Positions 7,801-16,943 of a DNA stretch of 64,000 nt are shown piece after piece. Positions within the stretch are counted from its first letter, which is position 1, and every line of letters starts with the position of its first letter. The DNA is from Candidatus Amarobacillus elongatus (GTDB lineage Bacteria; Chloroflexota; Dehalococcoidia; Tepidiformales; Tepidiformaceae): contig JADJBX010000006.1 of the NCBI GenBank assembly GCA_016703545.1, positions 220,410 to 284,409 on the forward strand. The letters are read 5' to 3'. The position numbers were made by a program, and so were the translations under genes. The notes under the pieces are model-generated. The model was given only the letters and a program-made list of their open reading frames with translations. It had not been told where the DNA came from and ran no database searches.

Positions 7801-8733
7801 ATGCAGAACGTCGACATCGCCATCATCGGTGGCGGAGGCGCTGGCCTGACGGCCGCCATCTACGCCGCCCGCGCCCGCCGCTCCACCGTCGTCTTCGAGC
7901 ACAAGGTCACGGGCGGCCAGATCGCCACCACCGATGCCGTCGAGAACTTCCCCGGCTTCCCCAACGGCGTCAACGGCTTCGATCTCGCCCAGCTCCTCGT
8001 CCAGCAGGCCGAAAAGTTCGGCGCCCAGCTCGTGTACGAAGGCGTCACCGCCCTCCGGCGCGAGCCCGATGGCGCGTTCACCCTCGAAACCGGCAGCGAA
8101 ACCTACCGCGCGCGTGCCGTCATCGTCACCGCCGGCGCCGATTACAACCGGCTCGGCGTCCCCGGCGAGACCGAGTTCACCGGCCGCGGCGTGAGCTGGT
8201 GCGCCACCTGCGACGCCGCCTTCTTCAAGGACCAGGAAGTCGCCGTCGTTGGCGGTGGCGATGCCGCGCTCGACGAGGGGCTCTTTGTCACCCGGTACGC
8301 GCGCAAGGTCCACCTCATCCACCGCCGCAACGAACTGCGCGCCAGCCGCATCCTCCAGGAGCGCGCCTTCGCCAACCCCCGGTTCACCTTCACCTGGGAC
8401 ACCGTCGTCGAGACGATCAATGGCACGGACCAGGTCCAGGGCGTCACCCTCCGCAACCGCAAGACCGGCGCCACGAGCGAGCTGCCCGTCGCCGCCGTGT
8501 TCATCTTCATTGGCCAGACGCCGAACAGCGGGCTGCTTCGCGGCCTCGCCGAACTCGATCCCGCGGGCCACGCCATCACGGACCTGAGCATGCGAACGAA
8601 CGTCCCGGGGCTGTTCGCGGCCGGCGACGTGCGCGCTCATGCCGCCCGGCAGCTCATCGCCGCCTGTGGCGATGGCGCCACCGCCGCCATCACCGCCGAG
8701 CACTACCTCGCGTCGCTTCCCGCGGCCGAATAG
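7801..8733 (+). CDS. trxB: Thioredoxin reductase
   Basis: A 310-residue FAD/NADPH flavoenzyme that reduces thioredoxin. The FAD motif GGGGAGLTAAIYAAR lies at the N-terminus, the redox pair is in CATC (near residues 134-137), the NAD(P)H motif is VVGGGDAALDE, and the C-terminal FAD site is GLFAAGDVR. The length is standard for the low-molecular-weight type. The ATG at 7801 is preceded by GGAGGAGG; an upstream extension in frame is not needed. It follows trxA by 112 bases with a hairpin between. Confidence 0.95.
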   Translation: MQNVDIAIIGGGGAGLTAAIYAARARRSTVVFEHKVTGGQIATTDAVENFPGFPNGVNGFDLAQLLVQQAEKFGAQLVYEGVTALRREPDGAFTLETGSETYRARAVIVTAGADYNRLGVPGETEFTGRGVSWCATCDAAFFKDQEVAVVGGGDAALDEGLFVTRYARKVHLIHRRNELRASRILQERAFANPRFTFTWDTVVETINGTDQVQGVTLRNRKTGATSELPVAAVFIFIGQTPNSGLLRGLAELDPAGHAITDLSMRTNVPGLFAAGDVRAHAARQLIAACGDGATAAITAEHYLASLPAAE

Positions 8734-8791
8734 CCACGCTCACCGCTCCCGGCATGCGGCGATGCCACCCGCCGCGTGGTAGGCTTGCCGC

Positions 8792-9097
8792 ATGCCGTTC
8801 TACGAATTCATGTGCTCCGTGTGCTCTCACCGCGCCGAGGTCTTCGTGCGTTCGGTGAACTCCACCGTGACGGCGCCGGCCTGCTCAACCGAAGGGTGCG
8901 AGGGCCAGATGCGCCGCGTCGTCAGCCGCTTCATGCGCCACCTCACCGAGATGGATCAGCTCGCCGAGGCCGAGGCGAAGTGGGGCAAGCAGATCGACGA
9001 CGTCATGGGCCCCAGCCCCGACATCGGCCGCTACGCCCGCCGCTACTCGGAGCTCTCCAAGGACCTGCCGCCTTCGGACATCCCGATCCACGAATAG
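8792..9097 (+). CDS. FmdB-family zinc ribbon protein
   Basis: A 101-residue protein with the FmdB-type N-terminal zinc ribbon: MPFYEFMCSVCSH, then a second cysteine pair in ACSTEGCEG. The middle and C-terminal parts are helical and charged. Proteins of this family are called putative regulators after FmdB; the actual role is unknown. A TAGGCT hexamer lies at 8780-8785, only 7 bases before the ATG, so the message may be leaderless. Confidence 0.85.
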   Translation: MPFYEFMCSVCSHRAEVFVRSVNSTVTAPACSTEGCEGQMRRVVSRFMRHLTEMDQLAEAEAKWGKQIDDVMGPSPDIGRYARRYSELSKDLPPSDIPIHE

Positions 9098-9165
9098 ACG
9101 CACTTGCGTTCGCGGTTGTGGCTCCGCCATAATCGCACAAATGTTCGAACGGCTCGGCTCCCCCC

Positions 9166-10440
9166 GTGGCTGACCTTCGCGACCGGCTGCGCGCCGCCCT
9201 CAACCAGCCCGCGCGCATGCCCCCCGCGCCCCGCGACGAGAGCGTCACCGCCCTGCGCGACCTCTCCGGCCTCGGCGGGACGTGGTTCACATCGCCCCAC
9301 GGTCCCGGCTACGTGATCGAAAGCGTGTACGAAGCGGGCTGGGCCCACGGCGACGTCGTGCTCCATCGCGCACTCTCGCTGGACCCCGCGCGCCTTGCCG
9401 GGCAGGTGCGCGAACCCCGCCTCGCCGCCATGAACCCCCGTGACTTCCTCTATATCGACACGGAGACGACGGGCCTGGGCGGCGCCGGGGCGATGGTCTT
9501 CCTTGCCGGCACCGCCCGCTTCGATGGCACGCTCCTGCGGCTCCGCCAGTACGTCCTCCCCTCGCCCGAGTTCGAGGGCGGCCTCCTCGGAGGCCTCGCC
9601 GAGGACCTCCAGTCCGCCGGCGCGCTCGTCAGCTACAACGGCAAGTCGTTCGACCTGCCCATGCTCGAAACCCGCTACATCCTCTCGCGCACGCGGCCGT
9701 CGTTCCGGCAGCTTCCGCACCTGGACCTGCTGCACCCCAACCGCCGCCTCTTCCGCGGGCAATTCGATTCCCACCGCCTCGTCCGCCTCGAGGTGGAGCT
9801 GCTCGGCTTCGAACGGGAATCGGACTGCCCGTCGAGCGAGGTCCCGGAGCGCTACTTCCGCTTCCAGCGCACCGGAGACCCCACCTGGATCCTGCCCGTG
9901 CTGCGCCACAATGCGTGGGACGTGCTGTCGCTGGTCGCCCTTGCGGCGCATCTCGCGGCGGTCTGCGATGGCGAGGCGGGCGCGCTGCAGGCCGCTCGCG
10001 CCGCCGAGTACGCCGGCGACCTCGCAGGCGCGCTCTCGCACTCCGCCGCCGCCCTCGCTGCCAACCCCGGCCGCGTCGAGCGCGTGGAAGCGCTCGAACG
10101 CACGGCCCGCTGCGCCGCGCGCATGGAACGGTACGACGACGCCGCCGCCGCGTGGCGGGAACTCCTCGCCGATCCCCGCAATCGCCGCGTCGGCCCCTAC
10201 GTCGAACTTGCCCGCCTCCTCGAGCGCCGCCTGCGCGACATCCCCGGCGCCCTCGCCGTCAGCGAGGAGTGCCTCGCACTGGTCGCGCGCGGCCTCCTTC
10301 GCCCGGGCCCCGCCAACGCCGAGACGGGCCTGCCCGCCCTTCGCAAGCGCCACGACCGGCTGACCGCCCGTCACGCGCGGCTGCTGGCGGCGGCCGCGCG
10401 TCCCCGGCGCGCTCGCCGCCTCGAAGCTGCCGCCAGTTGA
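9166..10440 (+). CDS. RNase H-like (YprB-type) exonuclease domain protein with TPR-like tail
   Basis: A 424-residue protein. Residues 90-260 form a DEDD-type RNase H-like fold of the YprB family: the Asp98-x-Glu100 pair in YIDTETTGLGG, the NGKSFDLPMLETR motif (Asp163) and a later HNAWDV motif. The C-terminal 150 residues are Ala/Arg-rich helices resembling tetratricopeptide repeats. Catalytic acids are present, so a 3'-5' exonuclease on DNA or RNA is plausible, but the family is poorly characterised. The GTG start is used because the coding pattern begins there. No helicase gene is next to it. Confidence 0.84.
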   Translation: MADLRDRLRAALNQPARMPPAPRDESVTALRDLSGLGGTWFTSPHGPGYVIESVYEAGWAHGDVVLHRALSLDPARLAGQVREPRLAAMNPRDFLYIDTETTGLGGAGAMVFLAGTARFDGTLLRLRQYVLPSPEFEGGLLGGLAEDLQSAGALVSYNGKSFDLPMLETRYILSRTRPSFRQLPHLDLLHPNRRLFRGQFDSHRLVRLEVELLGFERESDCPSSEVPERYFRFQRTGDPTWILPVLRHNAWDVLSLVALAAHLAAVCDGEAGALQAARAAEYAGDLAGALSHSAAALAANPGRVERVEALERTARCAARMERYDDAAAAWRELLADPRNRRVGPYVELARLLERRLRDIPGALAVSEECLALVARGLLRPGPANAETGLPALRKRHDRLTARHARLLAAAARPRRARRLEAAAS

Positions 10441-10510
10441 GGGCCCCGCCGGTCACCGCCCCGTCAGCGTGCCCGCCGCCGCCTGCGCCTCGCGCCGGTA
10501 CCTTCGTTTC

Positions 10511-10930
10511 GTGCAGACGTTCCTGCCCTACCCGGACTTCGCCGAATCCGCCCGCGCCCTCGACCGGCGCCGCCTCGGCAAACAGCGCGTCGAAGGGCTG
10601 CAGGTGCTCAACGCGCTCGGCAAGAGCTCCGGCGGCTGGGTGAACCACCCCGCCGTGCGCATGTGGCGCGGCTACGAGGACGCCCTCAAGCTCTACATCC
10701 TCGCCATGTGCCGCGAGTGGCGCGCCTGCGGCTTCAATGACTCCGTGGAGGCGCAGATCCTCGCCCGTTGCCCCGGTGGCGAGCCCGCATCGCCGCCCCT
10801 GCCGCCCTGGCTCGGCGATCCCGCGTTCCACCTCGCTCACCAGAGCAACCTCATCCGCAAGGACCCGGACCATTACGCCCCCCGCTTCCCCGGTGTCCCC
10901 GGCGACCTCCCCTACGTCTGGCCCGTCTGA
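10511..10930 (+). CDS. MSMEG_6728 / pyrimidine-dimer glycosylase-like family protein
   Basis: A 139-residue protein with the family pattern MQTFLPYPDFAESARALD at the start, then RRLGKQRVEGLQVLNAL and a conserved WVNHPAVRMWRGYEDALKLY. Related proteins are described as similar to the T4 pyrimidine-dimer DNA glycosylase, but the activity of this subgroup is not proven. The C-terminus carries HQSNLIRKDPDHYAPRFPG, also typical. The GTG at 10511 is chosen because the conserved motif begins immediately; the frame extends upstream only into non-conserved sequence. Confidence 0.78.
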   Translation: MQTFLPYPDFAESARALDRRRLGKQRVEGLQVLNALGKSSGGWVNHPAVRMWRGYEDALKLYILAMCREWRACGFNDSVEAQILARCPGGEPASPPLPPWLGDPAFHLAHQSNLIRKDPDHYAPRFPGVPGDLPYVWPV

Positions 10931-11039
10931 ACACTCCGCACTCCGCATGCGGCAGTTCCGTCAGGCCGCCTTCCCCCTTCGCGGGCGCGGCCTTTCACGA
11001 GCGAGTACACTACGGTGACCCTTCCCGGAGCTCCTTCCC

Positions 11040-11933
11040 ATGACTGAACTCGGACGCCTGCTGACGGCGATGGTGACGCCGTACACTCCCGAGGGCGCGG
11101 TCGATTACGGCCACGCCCGCCGCCTCGCCGCCCACTTCGTCCGCAGCGGCAACGACGGCATCGTCGCCGTCGGCACCACGGGCGAATCGCCCCTCCTCAA
11201 CGACGACGAAAAGGCGCGCCTCTGGGAAGAGATCAAGCAGGAGCTCGGGCCCGCCACCCTCGTCGCCGGCTCGGGCACGAACGACACGCGGCACTCGGTC
11301 CACCTCACCCGCCTCGCCGAGAAGGCCGGCGCCGACGCCATCCTCGCCGTCGTGCCCTACTACCTTCGCCCCCCGCAGGAGGGGATCTACCAGCACTTCA
11401 AGGCGATCGCCGAGAGCACCAGCCTCCCCGTGATCCTCTACGACGTCCCCGGCCGCGTCGGGACGGCGATGACGCTCGACACGATCCTGCGGCTCGCCGA
11501 GATCCCGAACATCGTTGGCAACAAGGACGCGACGGCGAACTTCGCCCAGGCCGCGGCCGTCATCGAAGCCCGCCCCGACTTCAAGATCTGGAGCGGGAAC
11601 GATAACGACAGCTTCCACCTCTACTGCATGGGCGCGTACGGCGCCGTGAGCGTCACCGGCCACATCGTCGCCGGGCAGCAGCGCCGGATGCTGGACCTTG
11701 TTCGCGAAGGGCGCGTGCCCGAGGCCGCCGCCATCCACCGCCGCCTCTGCCCCCTCACCGACGCCTGCTTCCTCAACGGCAGCCCGAGCACCATCCGTTA
11801 CATCCTCCGCCAGCTTGGCTTCGAAATCGGCGTGCCCCGGCTCCCGGTCGTGGAACCCGATGCCACCGTCGGCGAGCGCGTCATGGCGGAGGTGCGCAAG
11901 CACGCCCTCGATGTCCCCGTGGGTGCTCGCTAG
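11040..11933 (+). CDS. dapA: 4-hydroxy-tetrahydrodipicolinate synthase
   Basis: A 297-residue class I aldolase that condenses pyruvate with aspartate semialdehyde in lysine and diaminopimelate synthesis. The Schiff-base Lys162 lies in the NKDAT motif. The proton-relay Tyr lies in YDVPGRVG, and the pyruvate-binding loop is GTTGESPLL. Length and motifs are standard. ACACTACGG around 10997-11005 may hold the promoter -10. The next small gene starts 2 bases after its stop, so the two are likely co-translated. No other lysine-pathway genes are close. Confidence 0.94.
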   Translation: MTELGRLLTAMVTPYTPEGAVDYGHARRLAAHFVRSGNDGIVAVGTTGESPLLNDDEKARLWEEIKQELGPATLVAGSGTNDTRHSVHLTRLAEKAGADAILAVVPYYLRPPQEGIYQHFKAIAESTSLPVILYDVPGRVGTAMTLDTILRLAEIPNIVGNKDATANFAQAAAVIEARPDFKIWSGNDNDSFHLYCMGAYGAVSVTGHIVAGQQRRMLDLVREGRVPEAAAIHRRLCPLTDACFLNGSPSTIRYILRQLGFEIGVPRLPVVEPDATVGERVMAEVRKHALDVPVGAR

Positions 11934-11935
11934 GC

Positions 11936-12340
11936 GTGGAACCCGTTCACCGCAAAGCCCGCCGCCAGCAGCGGCCGCGCGGGCATCGGCCGGCCTCGCA
12001 CTGGGTGCCCATCTGGGAGGGCGATAGCGAAGCCGCCGCCAGCATCGTCGCCGGCCGCCTCGATGCCGAGGGCTTCCGCGTGCAGGTCGTGGGCGGCCGC
12101 GCCACGCCCGGCGGCTTCCCTCACGTCTTCCAGCGCGGCACCTGGGCCATCCTCGCCTCAAGCGGGGAAGCCGAACGCGCCCGCGGCGTCCTCCGGGACC
12201 GTGGCGAATCTCACAACATTGTCGATTCCGGCGCCGAGGGCCTCGGCACGAACGGCCGCGCCACCCTCCGCATCGCGTTCCAGGCGGTCGTCGTGGTTGC
12301 GCTCGTCATCGCCATCGCCGAGGTCATGAGCCGCACCTGA
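11936..12340 (+). CDS. DUF2007-like protein with C-terminal membrane anchor
   Basis: A 134-residue protein. Residues 22-95 resemble the putative signal-transducing DUF2007 domain: WVPIWEGDSEAAASIVAGRL, then a TWAILASSGEAERARGVL stretch. The last 20 residues (AFQAVVVVALVIAIAEVM) form one membrane helix, so it is anchored with the domain in the cytoplasm. The GTG start lies 2 bases after the dapA stop. Function unknown. The basic N-terminus (RKARRQQRPRGHR) is probably disordered. Confidence 0.7.
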   Translation: MEPVHRKARRQQRPRGHRPASHWVPIWEGDSEAAASIVAGRLDAEGFRVQVVGGRATPGGFPHVFQRGTWAILASSGEAERARGVLRDRGESHNIVDSGAEGLGTNGRATLRIAFQAVVVVALVIAIAEVMSRT

Positions 12341-12399
12341 GCGTGCGCGAGGCCGCCCGCCGCCGTAGCCTTATCGTCACCACGCCACCGAGGTGCTCC

Positions 12400-12696
12400 A
12401 TGCAGACGCCCGTTTTTCGCCCCGAACCCAAGGATGGCCGCGAAGGCCTGACCTACGTGTGCGGCTGCCCGTGCGTGCCCACCGCCGCTCCCGCCGAGGA
12501 CGGCGCACCCGGCATGGAGCACTGCTGCTGCGGCAAGGTCCACGTCGTCGGCAACGGCGCTGAAGCCGTGCTCAGCGCCTACCTCGCCGACCGCAAGGCC
12601 ACCCGCAAGCGTGAACCGGACTACGAGCGCGGCACGGCCGAAGTCGCCCTTGGCGGGCGTCCCGTCGAAGTCGCCTGGGCGTTCCCCATCGAGTAA
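12400..12696 (+). CDS. Small Cys-rich hypothetical protein
   Basis: A 98-residue protein I do not recognise. It has two dense cysteine clusters, CGCPC near residue 21 and HCCCGKVH near 40, which suggest a metal site of the zinc-ribbon or iron-sulfur kind. The C-terminal half is a short helix followed by two strands ending in VEVAWAFPIE. The ATG at 12400 has GAGG upstream; an in-frame GTG at 12343 would add 19 basic residues and is less likely. It stands alone between the dapA pair and a convergent MFS transporter gene. Confidence 0.68.
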   Translation: MQTPVFRPEPKDGREGLTYVCGCPCVPTAAPAEDGAPGMEHCCCGKVHVVGNGAEAVLSAYLADRKATRKREPDYERGTAEVALGGRPVEVAWAFPIE

Positions 12697-12730
12697 CCAC
12701 GCGGCCGGGCGAGTGCCCGGCCATCACCCG

Positions 12731-14032
12731 TTACGAACCCCCGGCCGCCGAGGCCAGTTCCTCGGTGGCGCCGGCCTCGAGTTCGCGTTCGTGCAGGCCG
12801 GGGGCCGGCTGCAGCCGGTAGCGGCGCAATTCCGGCATCTTCGCCGCCACGATGCCCGCGACGGCGAGGCACCCGGCGCCGCCCGAGACCACCGCGAAGG
12901 TCGCGTTCGTCAGCGCCGCCACGAGCCCGGATTCCACCTGCCCAAGCTGGTTCGATGTGCCGATGAAGAGCATGTTCACGGCCGTCACCCGGCCGCGCAG
13001 CTCGTCCGGCGTCGCCAGCTGAATCGTCGTCTGCCGCATGACCACGCTGATCTGGTCGCACGCACCCACCGCGAACAGCGCCGCCAGCGACAGCGGGAAC
13101 CAGCGCGAAAGCCCAAACACCATCGTCGCCAGGCCGAACCCCAGCACCGCCCACAGCAGCGCCCGGCCGACCCGCTGGATCGGCGGCATGAAGATCACCA
13201 CCACCGACATCAGCAACGACCCGGCATCGACCGCCGCGAAGAGGAGGCCGTAGCCGATCGCTCCGACGTCGAGGATCTCCTTCGCGTAAATCGGCAGCAG
13301 CGCCGTGGCGCCACCGAAAATGACCGCGAACATGTCCAGCGTCATCGAACCCAGCACCGGCTGCCGGTGGAAGACGAAGCGGACCCCCTCCTTGATCGCG
13401 GAAACGCTCACTGCCCGCTTCGGGGCGTCCCCTTCGCGCGGATGCAGCGTCGTCACGAGCAGGATGCTGCACACGACGAGCACCGCGACCGTCGAATACG
13501 CCAGCCCCACCCCGGAAATGCCGATGAGCGCCGCGCCGACGGCGGGACCGGTCACGAACGCCGCCTGCTGCACCGTGCCGCTCACGATGATCGCGTTGGG
13601 GAACGTCTCCGGCGTCACCAGCATCGGCAACAGCGCCTGCCGGGCCGGCCATTCGAACGCCCCCGCGAGCGCGATCACGAACACGCACGCGAAGATCGGC
13701 CAGACGCCGTCGTTCCCCGCGAGGGTGACCGCCGCGAGGCTCGCCATCGCCGTGAGCTGGATGCTCTGCGAGATCATCATCACCCGGCGCCGGTTGTACC
13801 GGTCGGCCACGGCGCCCGCGATGAGCCCCGTCATCAGGTGTGGGATGAGCCGCACAAGTCCCACCGCCGCGAGCCAGCTCGCCGATTCCGTGATCTCGTA
13901 CACCTGCCAGAACACGGCGGCGGTGAGCATCTGCGCGGCCATGGTCGAGGCGACGCGCGCGCCCGAAAAAAGGAGGAAGTTGCGCTGGCGCAGGGCCGCG
14001 AAGGGATCGTGCCGTTCGGCCAAGAGGGCCAC
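12731..14032 (-). CDS. MFS transporter (EntS/MFS_3-like exporter)
   Basis: A 433-residue major facilitator with 12 predicted membrane helices. The loop 2-3 signature is present as GAVADRYNRRRVMM. The N-terminal FAALRQRNFLLFSGARVAS is typical of the EntS-like MFS_3 branch, which exports siderophores, macrolides or other small molecules. The substrate is not inferable. The C-terminal tail (residues 405-433) is charged and cytoplasmic. It is divergent from the second double CoA-transferase gene, about 140 bases apart. Confidence 0.86.
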   Translation of the reverse strand: MALLAERHDPFAALRQRNFLLFSGARVASTMAAQMLTAAVFWQVYEITESASWLAAVGLVRLIPHLMTGLIAGAVADRYNRRRVMMISQSIQLTAMASLAAVTLAGNDGVWPIFACVFVIALAGAFEWPARQALLPMLVTPETFPNAIIVSGTVQQAAFVTGPAVGAALIGISGVGLAYSTVAVLVVCSILLVTTLHPREGDAPKRAVSVSAIKEGVRFVFHRQPVLGSMTLDMFAVIFGGATALLPIYAKEILDVGAIGYGLLFAAVDAGSLLMSVVVIFMPPIQRVGRALLWAVLGFGLATMVFGLSRWFPLSLAALFAVGACDQISVVMRQTTIQLATPDELRGRVTAVNMLFIGTSNQLGQVESGLVAALTNATFAVVSGGAGCLAVAGIVAAKMPELRRYRLQPAPGLHERELEAGATEELASAAGGS

Positions 14033-14173
14033 CCGGGGAAAAAGGTGCGATAACGGTAGGGTTCGCCTTGGGGCGGGTCAATCGAACGCCCTTTCCCCGG
14101 CGGCGCCGCGTTTCCCACCGCCCCCACCTCCGGTAGGCTTCGTGAACTCTCGTCCCTCGGAGTCCCTCCGCCT

Positions 14174-16561
14174 ATGACCGGGCTCGCCCTCGATGACGTC
14201 GTCGTTCTCGAACTCGCCACCGGCGTGTCCGGCCCCTACTCCGGCCGCCTCCTCGCCGACCTCGGCGCGCTCGTCATCAAGTGCGAACCGCCCGGCGGCG
14301 ACCCGGCGCGCTCCGAACGCCCGCTCGTCGACGGCGAGAGTGCGTTCCATGCCTGGCTGAACGCGGGCAAGAAGAACGTGGCCGCCCCCCTCGATTCCGA
14401 CGCGCTCCTCCGCCTCGCGGCGCACGCGGACGTCGTCCTGCATTCCGAAACCGGCGCCGCCGCCGACGCGCTCGAACGGCGGCTCGCCGCCGCCAATCCG
14501 CGCGCGGTCGTGCTCTCGCTTTCGCCCTACGGCCGCACCGGTCCACGTGCGAACTGGGAAGCCACCCCCTTCACGGAGTGGGCGACGAGCGGCTTCCACT
14601 ACATCGCGGGCGACCCGGCGCGTGAACCGATCGCCCTCCCCGGGCACCAGGCCGCCTTCTTCGCCGGCTCGCTCGCGACCGTCGCCGCGCTCGCGGGCGT
14701 CCGGCACGCCCGCGCCACGGGCGAAGGGCAGCGCATCGAGATGTCCCACCAGGAGGCCGCCCTCAGCTGCCACGCGTGGCTGACCACGAGCTGGACCCAC
14801 GGCGGCCAGGTGCAGATGCGAACCGGCAGCGCCTACGCCCGCTGCGCCGACGGCTTCGTTTACCTCTTCAACCTCGCCCCGTACCCGAACCTCCTCCTGC
14901 TCATGGAACGGTACGACCTGCTCGCCGACGAGACGCTGCTGGACCCGCCCACGTGGTGGGCGCGCTTCGACGAGATCTTCGCCGCCCTGGGCGAATGGGC
15001 CGCGACACGCACCCGCCAGGAGATCTATCACGCGGGCCAGGAGCTCCGCATCGCCATCAGCCCCGTGAACACCATGGAGGACGTGGCGAACAGCGCGCAG
15101 CTCGCCGCCCGCGATGCCCTGGGGAGCGTGACCGTCGCTGGCCGTGACGTCGTCGCGCCCGGCTTCCCCTACAAGCTCATGGGCACGCCCTGCCGGCCTC
15201 CGGCCGCCCCGGCCTCCGCCCCCGGCGCCGACACGGACGAGGTGCTCTCGCCGGCGTTCGCGTGGCCGAACGGCGGTGTCAGCTTCCCCGCGCGTGCCCA
15301 CTCGGACCCCGGCGCCGGGCCGCTCGCCGGCGTGCGCGTGATCGAAGTCACCGCCCACTGGGCCGGCCCCTCGGGCGGCCGGAACCTGGCCGATCTCGGC
15401 GCCGACGTCATCAAGGTCGAACTCGCGACCAAGCCGGCGACGCGATCCCTCTCCTGGGTCGGGAACGACCGGACCTGGCCACGGCACTACAACCGCGCGG
15501 CGTACTTCAACAAGCTCAACCGCAACAAGCGCGCCATCTGCCTCGATCTCGCGAAGCCCGCCGGACGCCAGGCGTTCCTCGATCTCGCCGCCGCCAGCGA
15601 TGTGGTGCTCGAAAACAACTCCGTGCGCGTCATGGGCCAGCTCGGCCTCGCCTTCGACGACCTCCGCAAGGTGAACCCGCGCATCGTGATGTGCTCGATG
15701 TCCGGCTACGGCGCCACCGGCCCCGAGCGGAACTACTCGGCCTTCGGCAGCAACATCGAAACCGCCAGCGGCCTCGCCAGCCTGCTCGGTTACGGCCCCG
15801 GCCAGTACTTCGGTACCGGCACCTTCTACGCCGACCCCATCACCGGGAACCACGGCTCCGTCGCCATCCTCGCGGCCCTTCACCACGCCCGCCGCACCGG
15901 CGAGGGCCAGTGGATCGACATCGCTCTGATGGAAGCGGCGCTGCCGTTCTTCGCGCAGCCGTTCCTCGAATACACCACCAGCGGCGAGGTCCCGGTGCCG
16001 ATGGGCAACCGGTCGCCCGAGTACGCGCCCCAGGGGGTGTACCGCTCCGCCGGCGCCGATTGCTGGCTTGCGCTCTCCGTCCGCGACGAGCGCGATTGGC
16101 GGGCCCTCTGCGACGTCCTCGGCCGCCCCGAGCTCGGCGGCGAGGGCGCGCTCGCGACCGTCGGCGGCAGGCGCGCGGCCCACGACCGCATCGACGCCGC
16201 CATCGCCGCCTGGGCCGCCGCTCGCGACCACATCGAAGCGGCGAACCTGCTGCAGGCCCACGGCGTCCCGGCCGCGCCCGTCATGCCCAACTGGGGGATC
16301 GTCAGCGACAACCACCTCAATGACCGCGGGTTCTTCGTTCCCATTCGCCACCCGGAGGCGGGCACGTTCCCGTACCCCGGGTTCCCATGGCGGCTGGAGC
16401 GAACCCCCGCGCGCGTCTGGCGCCCGGCCCCCCGCTTCGCCGAACACAACCACGAGGTCTTCGGCGGCCTGCTGGGAATGGAGGAGGAGGAGGTCGCGGC
16501 GCTCTACACCGCCGGCGTCACCTCCGATGCGCCCATCTTCGCGGGAGGGACGAGCCTGTGA
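14174..16561 (+). CDS. Tandem-domain CaiB/BaiF CoA-transferase (second copy)
   Basis: A 795-residue fused CoA-transferase with the same two-domain plan as the gene at 1173-3599: one CaiB domain to about residue 370 and another from about 385. Both halves keep the LADLGA(L/D)VIK segment and the G-x-GQ-x(I/V) motif. At the catalytic-Asp position both have Glu (Glu194 and Glu587), whereas the first copy keeps an Asp in its N-terminal half. Whether Glu is active is not known to me. A small unknown gene overlaps its stop codon, so the two are translated together. Confidence 0.88.
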   Translation: MTGLALDDVVVLELATGVSGPYSGRLLADLGALVIKCEPPGGDPARSERPLVDGESAFHAWLNAGKKNVAAPLDSDALLRLAAHADVVLHSETGAAADALERRLAAANPRAVVLSLSPYGRTGPRANWEATPFTEWATSGFHYIAGDPAREPIALPGHQAAFFAGSLATVAALAGVRHARATGEGQRIEMSHQEAALSCHAWLTTSWTHGGQVQMRTGSAYARCADGFVYLFNLAPYPNLLLLMERYDLLADETLLDPPTWWARFDEIFAALGEWAATRTRQEIYHAGQELRIAISPVNTMEDVANSAQLAARDALGSVTVAGRDVVAPGFPYKLMGTPCRPPAAPASAPGADTDEVLSPAFAWPNGGVSFPARAHSDPGAGPLAGVRVIEVTAHWAGPSGGRNLADLGADVIKVELATKPATRSLSWVGNDRTWPRHYNRAAYFNKLNRNKRAICLDLAKPAGRQAFLDLAAASDVVLENNSVRVMGQLGLAFDDLRKVNPRIVMCSMSGYGATGPERNYSAFGSNIETASGLASLLGYGPGQYFGTGTFYADPITGNHGSVAILAALHHARRTGEGQWIDIALMEAALPFFAQPFLEYTTSGEVPVPMGNRSPEYAPQGVYRSAGADCWLALSVRDERDWRALCDVLGRPELGGEGALATVGGRRAAHDRIDAAIAAWAAARDHIEAANLLQAHGVPAAPVMPNWGIVSDNHLNDRGFFVPIRHPEAGTFPYPGFPWRLERTPARVWRPAPRFAEHNHEVFGGLLGMEEEEVAALYTAGVTSDAPIFAGGTSL

Positions 16562-16887
16562 CGGTCCTCATTCTCGTCCCGGCCGCCGTGGGCGCGGTGC
16601 CCACTCCCCCCGGCGGGCGCATCGCCGCCTTCGCCACACCCGCCGAGGCCGCCGCCATCCTCGCCGCGGACCCGTCGCCGGCCGTCATCCTCACCGATAC
16701 CCTCGATGCCGCCGCGCAGGAGACCATCGCGGGCGCGCTCCGCGCCCACCCACGGCCCTGCATCGAAGTCCGCTCGGCGCGCTGGGACGGGGTGTCCCCG
16801 TCGCCGCTCAGTGCCGCCTGCCGCGGGGTGATCTCCGGGTTCGGCATGAACGCCCTCGCGACCGCCGCCGCCCTCGTGGCTGCCTGA
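16558..16887 (+). CDS. Small hypothetical protein overlapping the CoA-transferase gene
   Basis: A 109-residue protein starting with GTG inside the GTGA overlap with the CoA-transferase stop, a sign of translational coupling. The sequence alternates hydrophobic strands and Ala-rich helices (VLILVPAAVG, AVILTDTL, GVISGFGMNALATAAAL), like a small alpha/beta (receiver-like) fold. The phospho-acceptor residues of true receivers are not clear. I do not recognise the family. Coupling suggests it assists or regulates the CoA-transferase. Confidence 0.62.
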   Translation: MTVLILVPAAVGAVPTPPGGRIAAFATPAEAAAILAADPSPAVILTDTLDAAAQETIAGALRAHPRPCIEVRSARWDGVSPSPLSAACRGVISGFGMNALATAAALVAA

Positions 16888-16889
16888 CA

Positions 16890-16922
16890 CGCAAACGGGC
16901 CCGCGTGTGCGGGCCGCTTGCG
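16890..16922. terminator. Imperfect GC-rich hairpin between convergent genes
   Basis: The arms CGCAAACGGGCCCGC (16890-16904) and GCGGGCCGCTTGCG (16909-16922) form a hairpin with a 4-base loop, a bulged G and one mismatch. It sits between the stop of the small plus-strand gene and the end of the minus-strand matrixin gene. There is no T tract, so it may act as an RNA 3'-end stabiliser rather than a classical terminator. Confidence 0.45.
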
Positions 16923-16943
16923 CGTTGGTGCCGGCGAAGCGAA

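Noticed and set aside
14078..16453. 791-codon minus-strand open frame
   Set aside because: Antisense to the second double CoA-transferase; low-complexity Gly/Ala/Arg/Glu composition and no domain.
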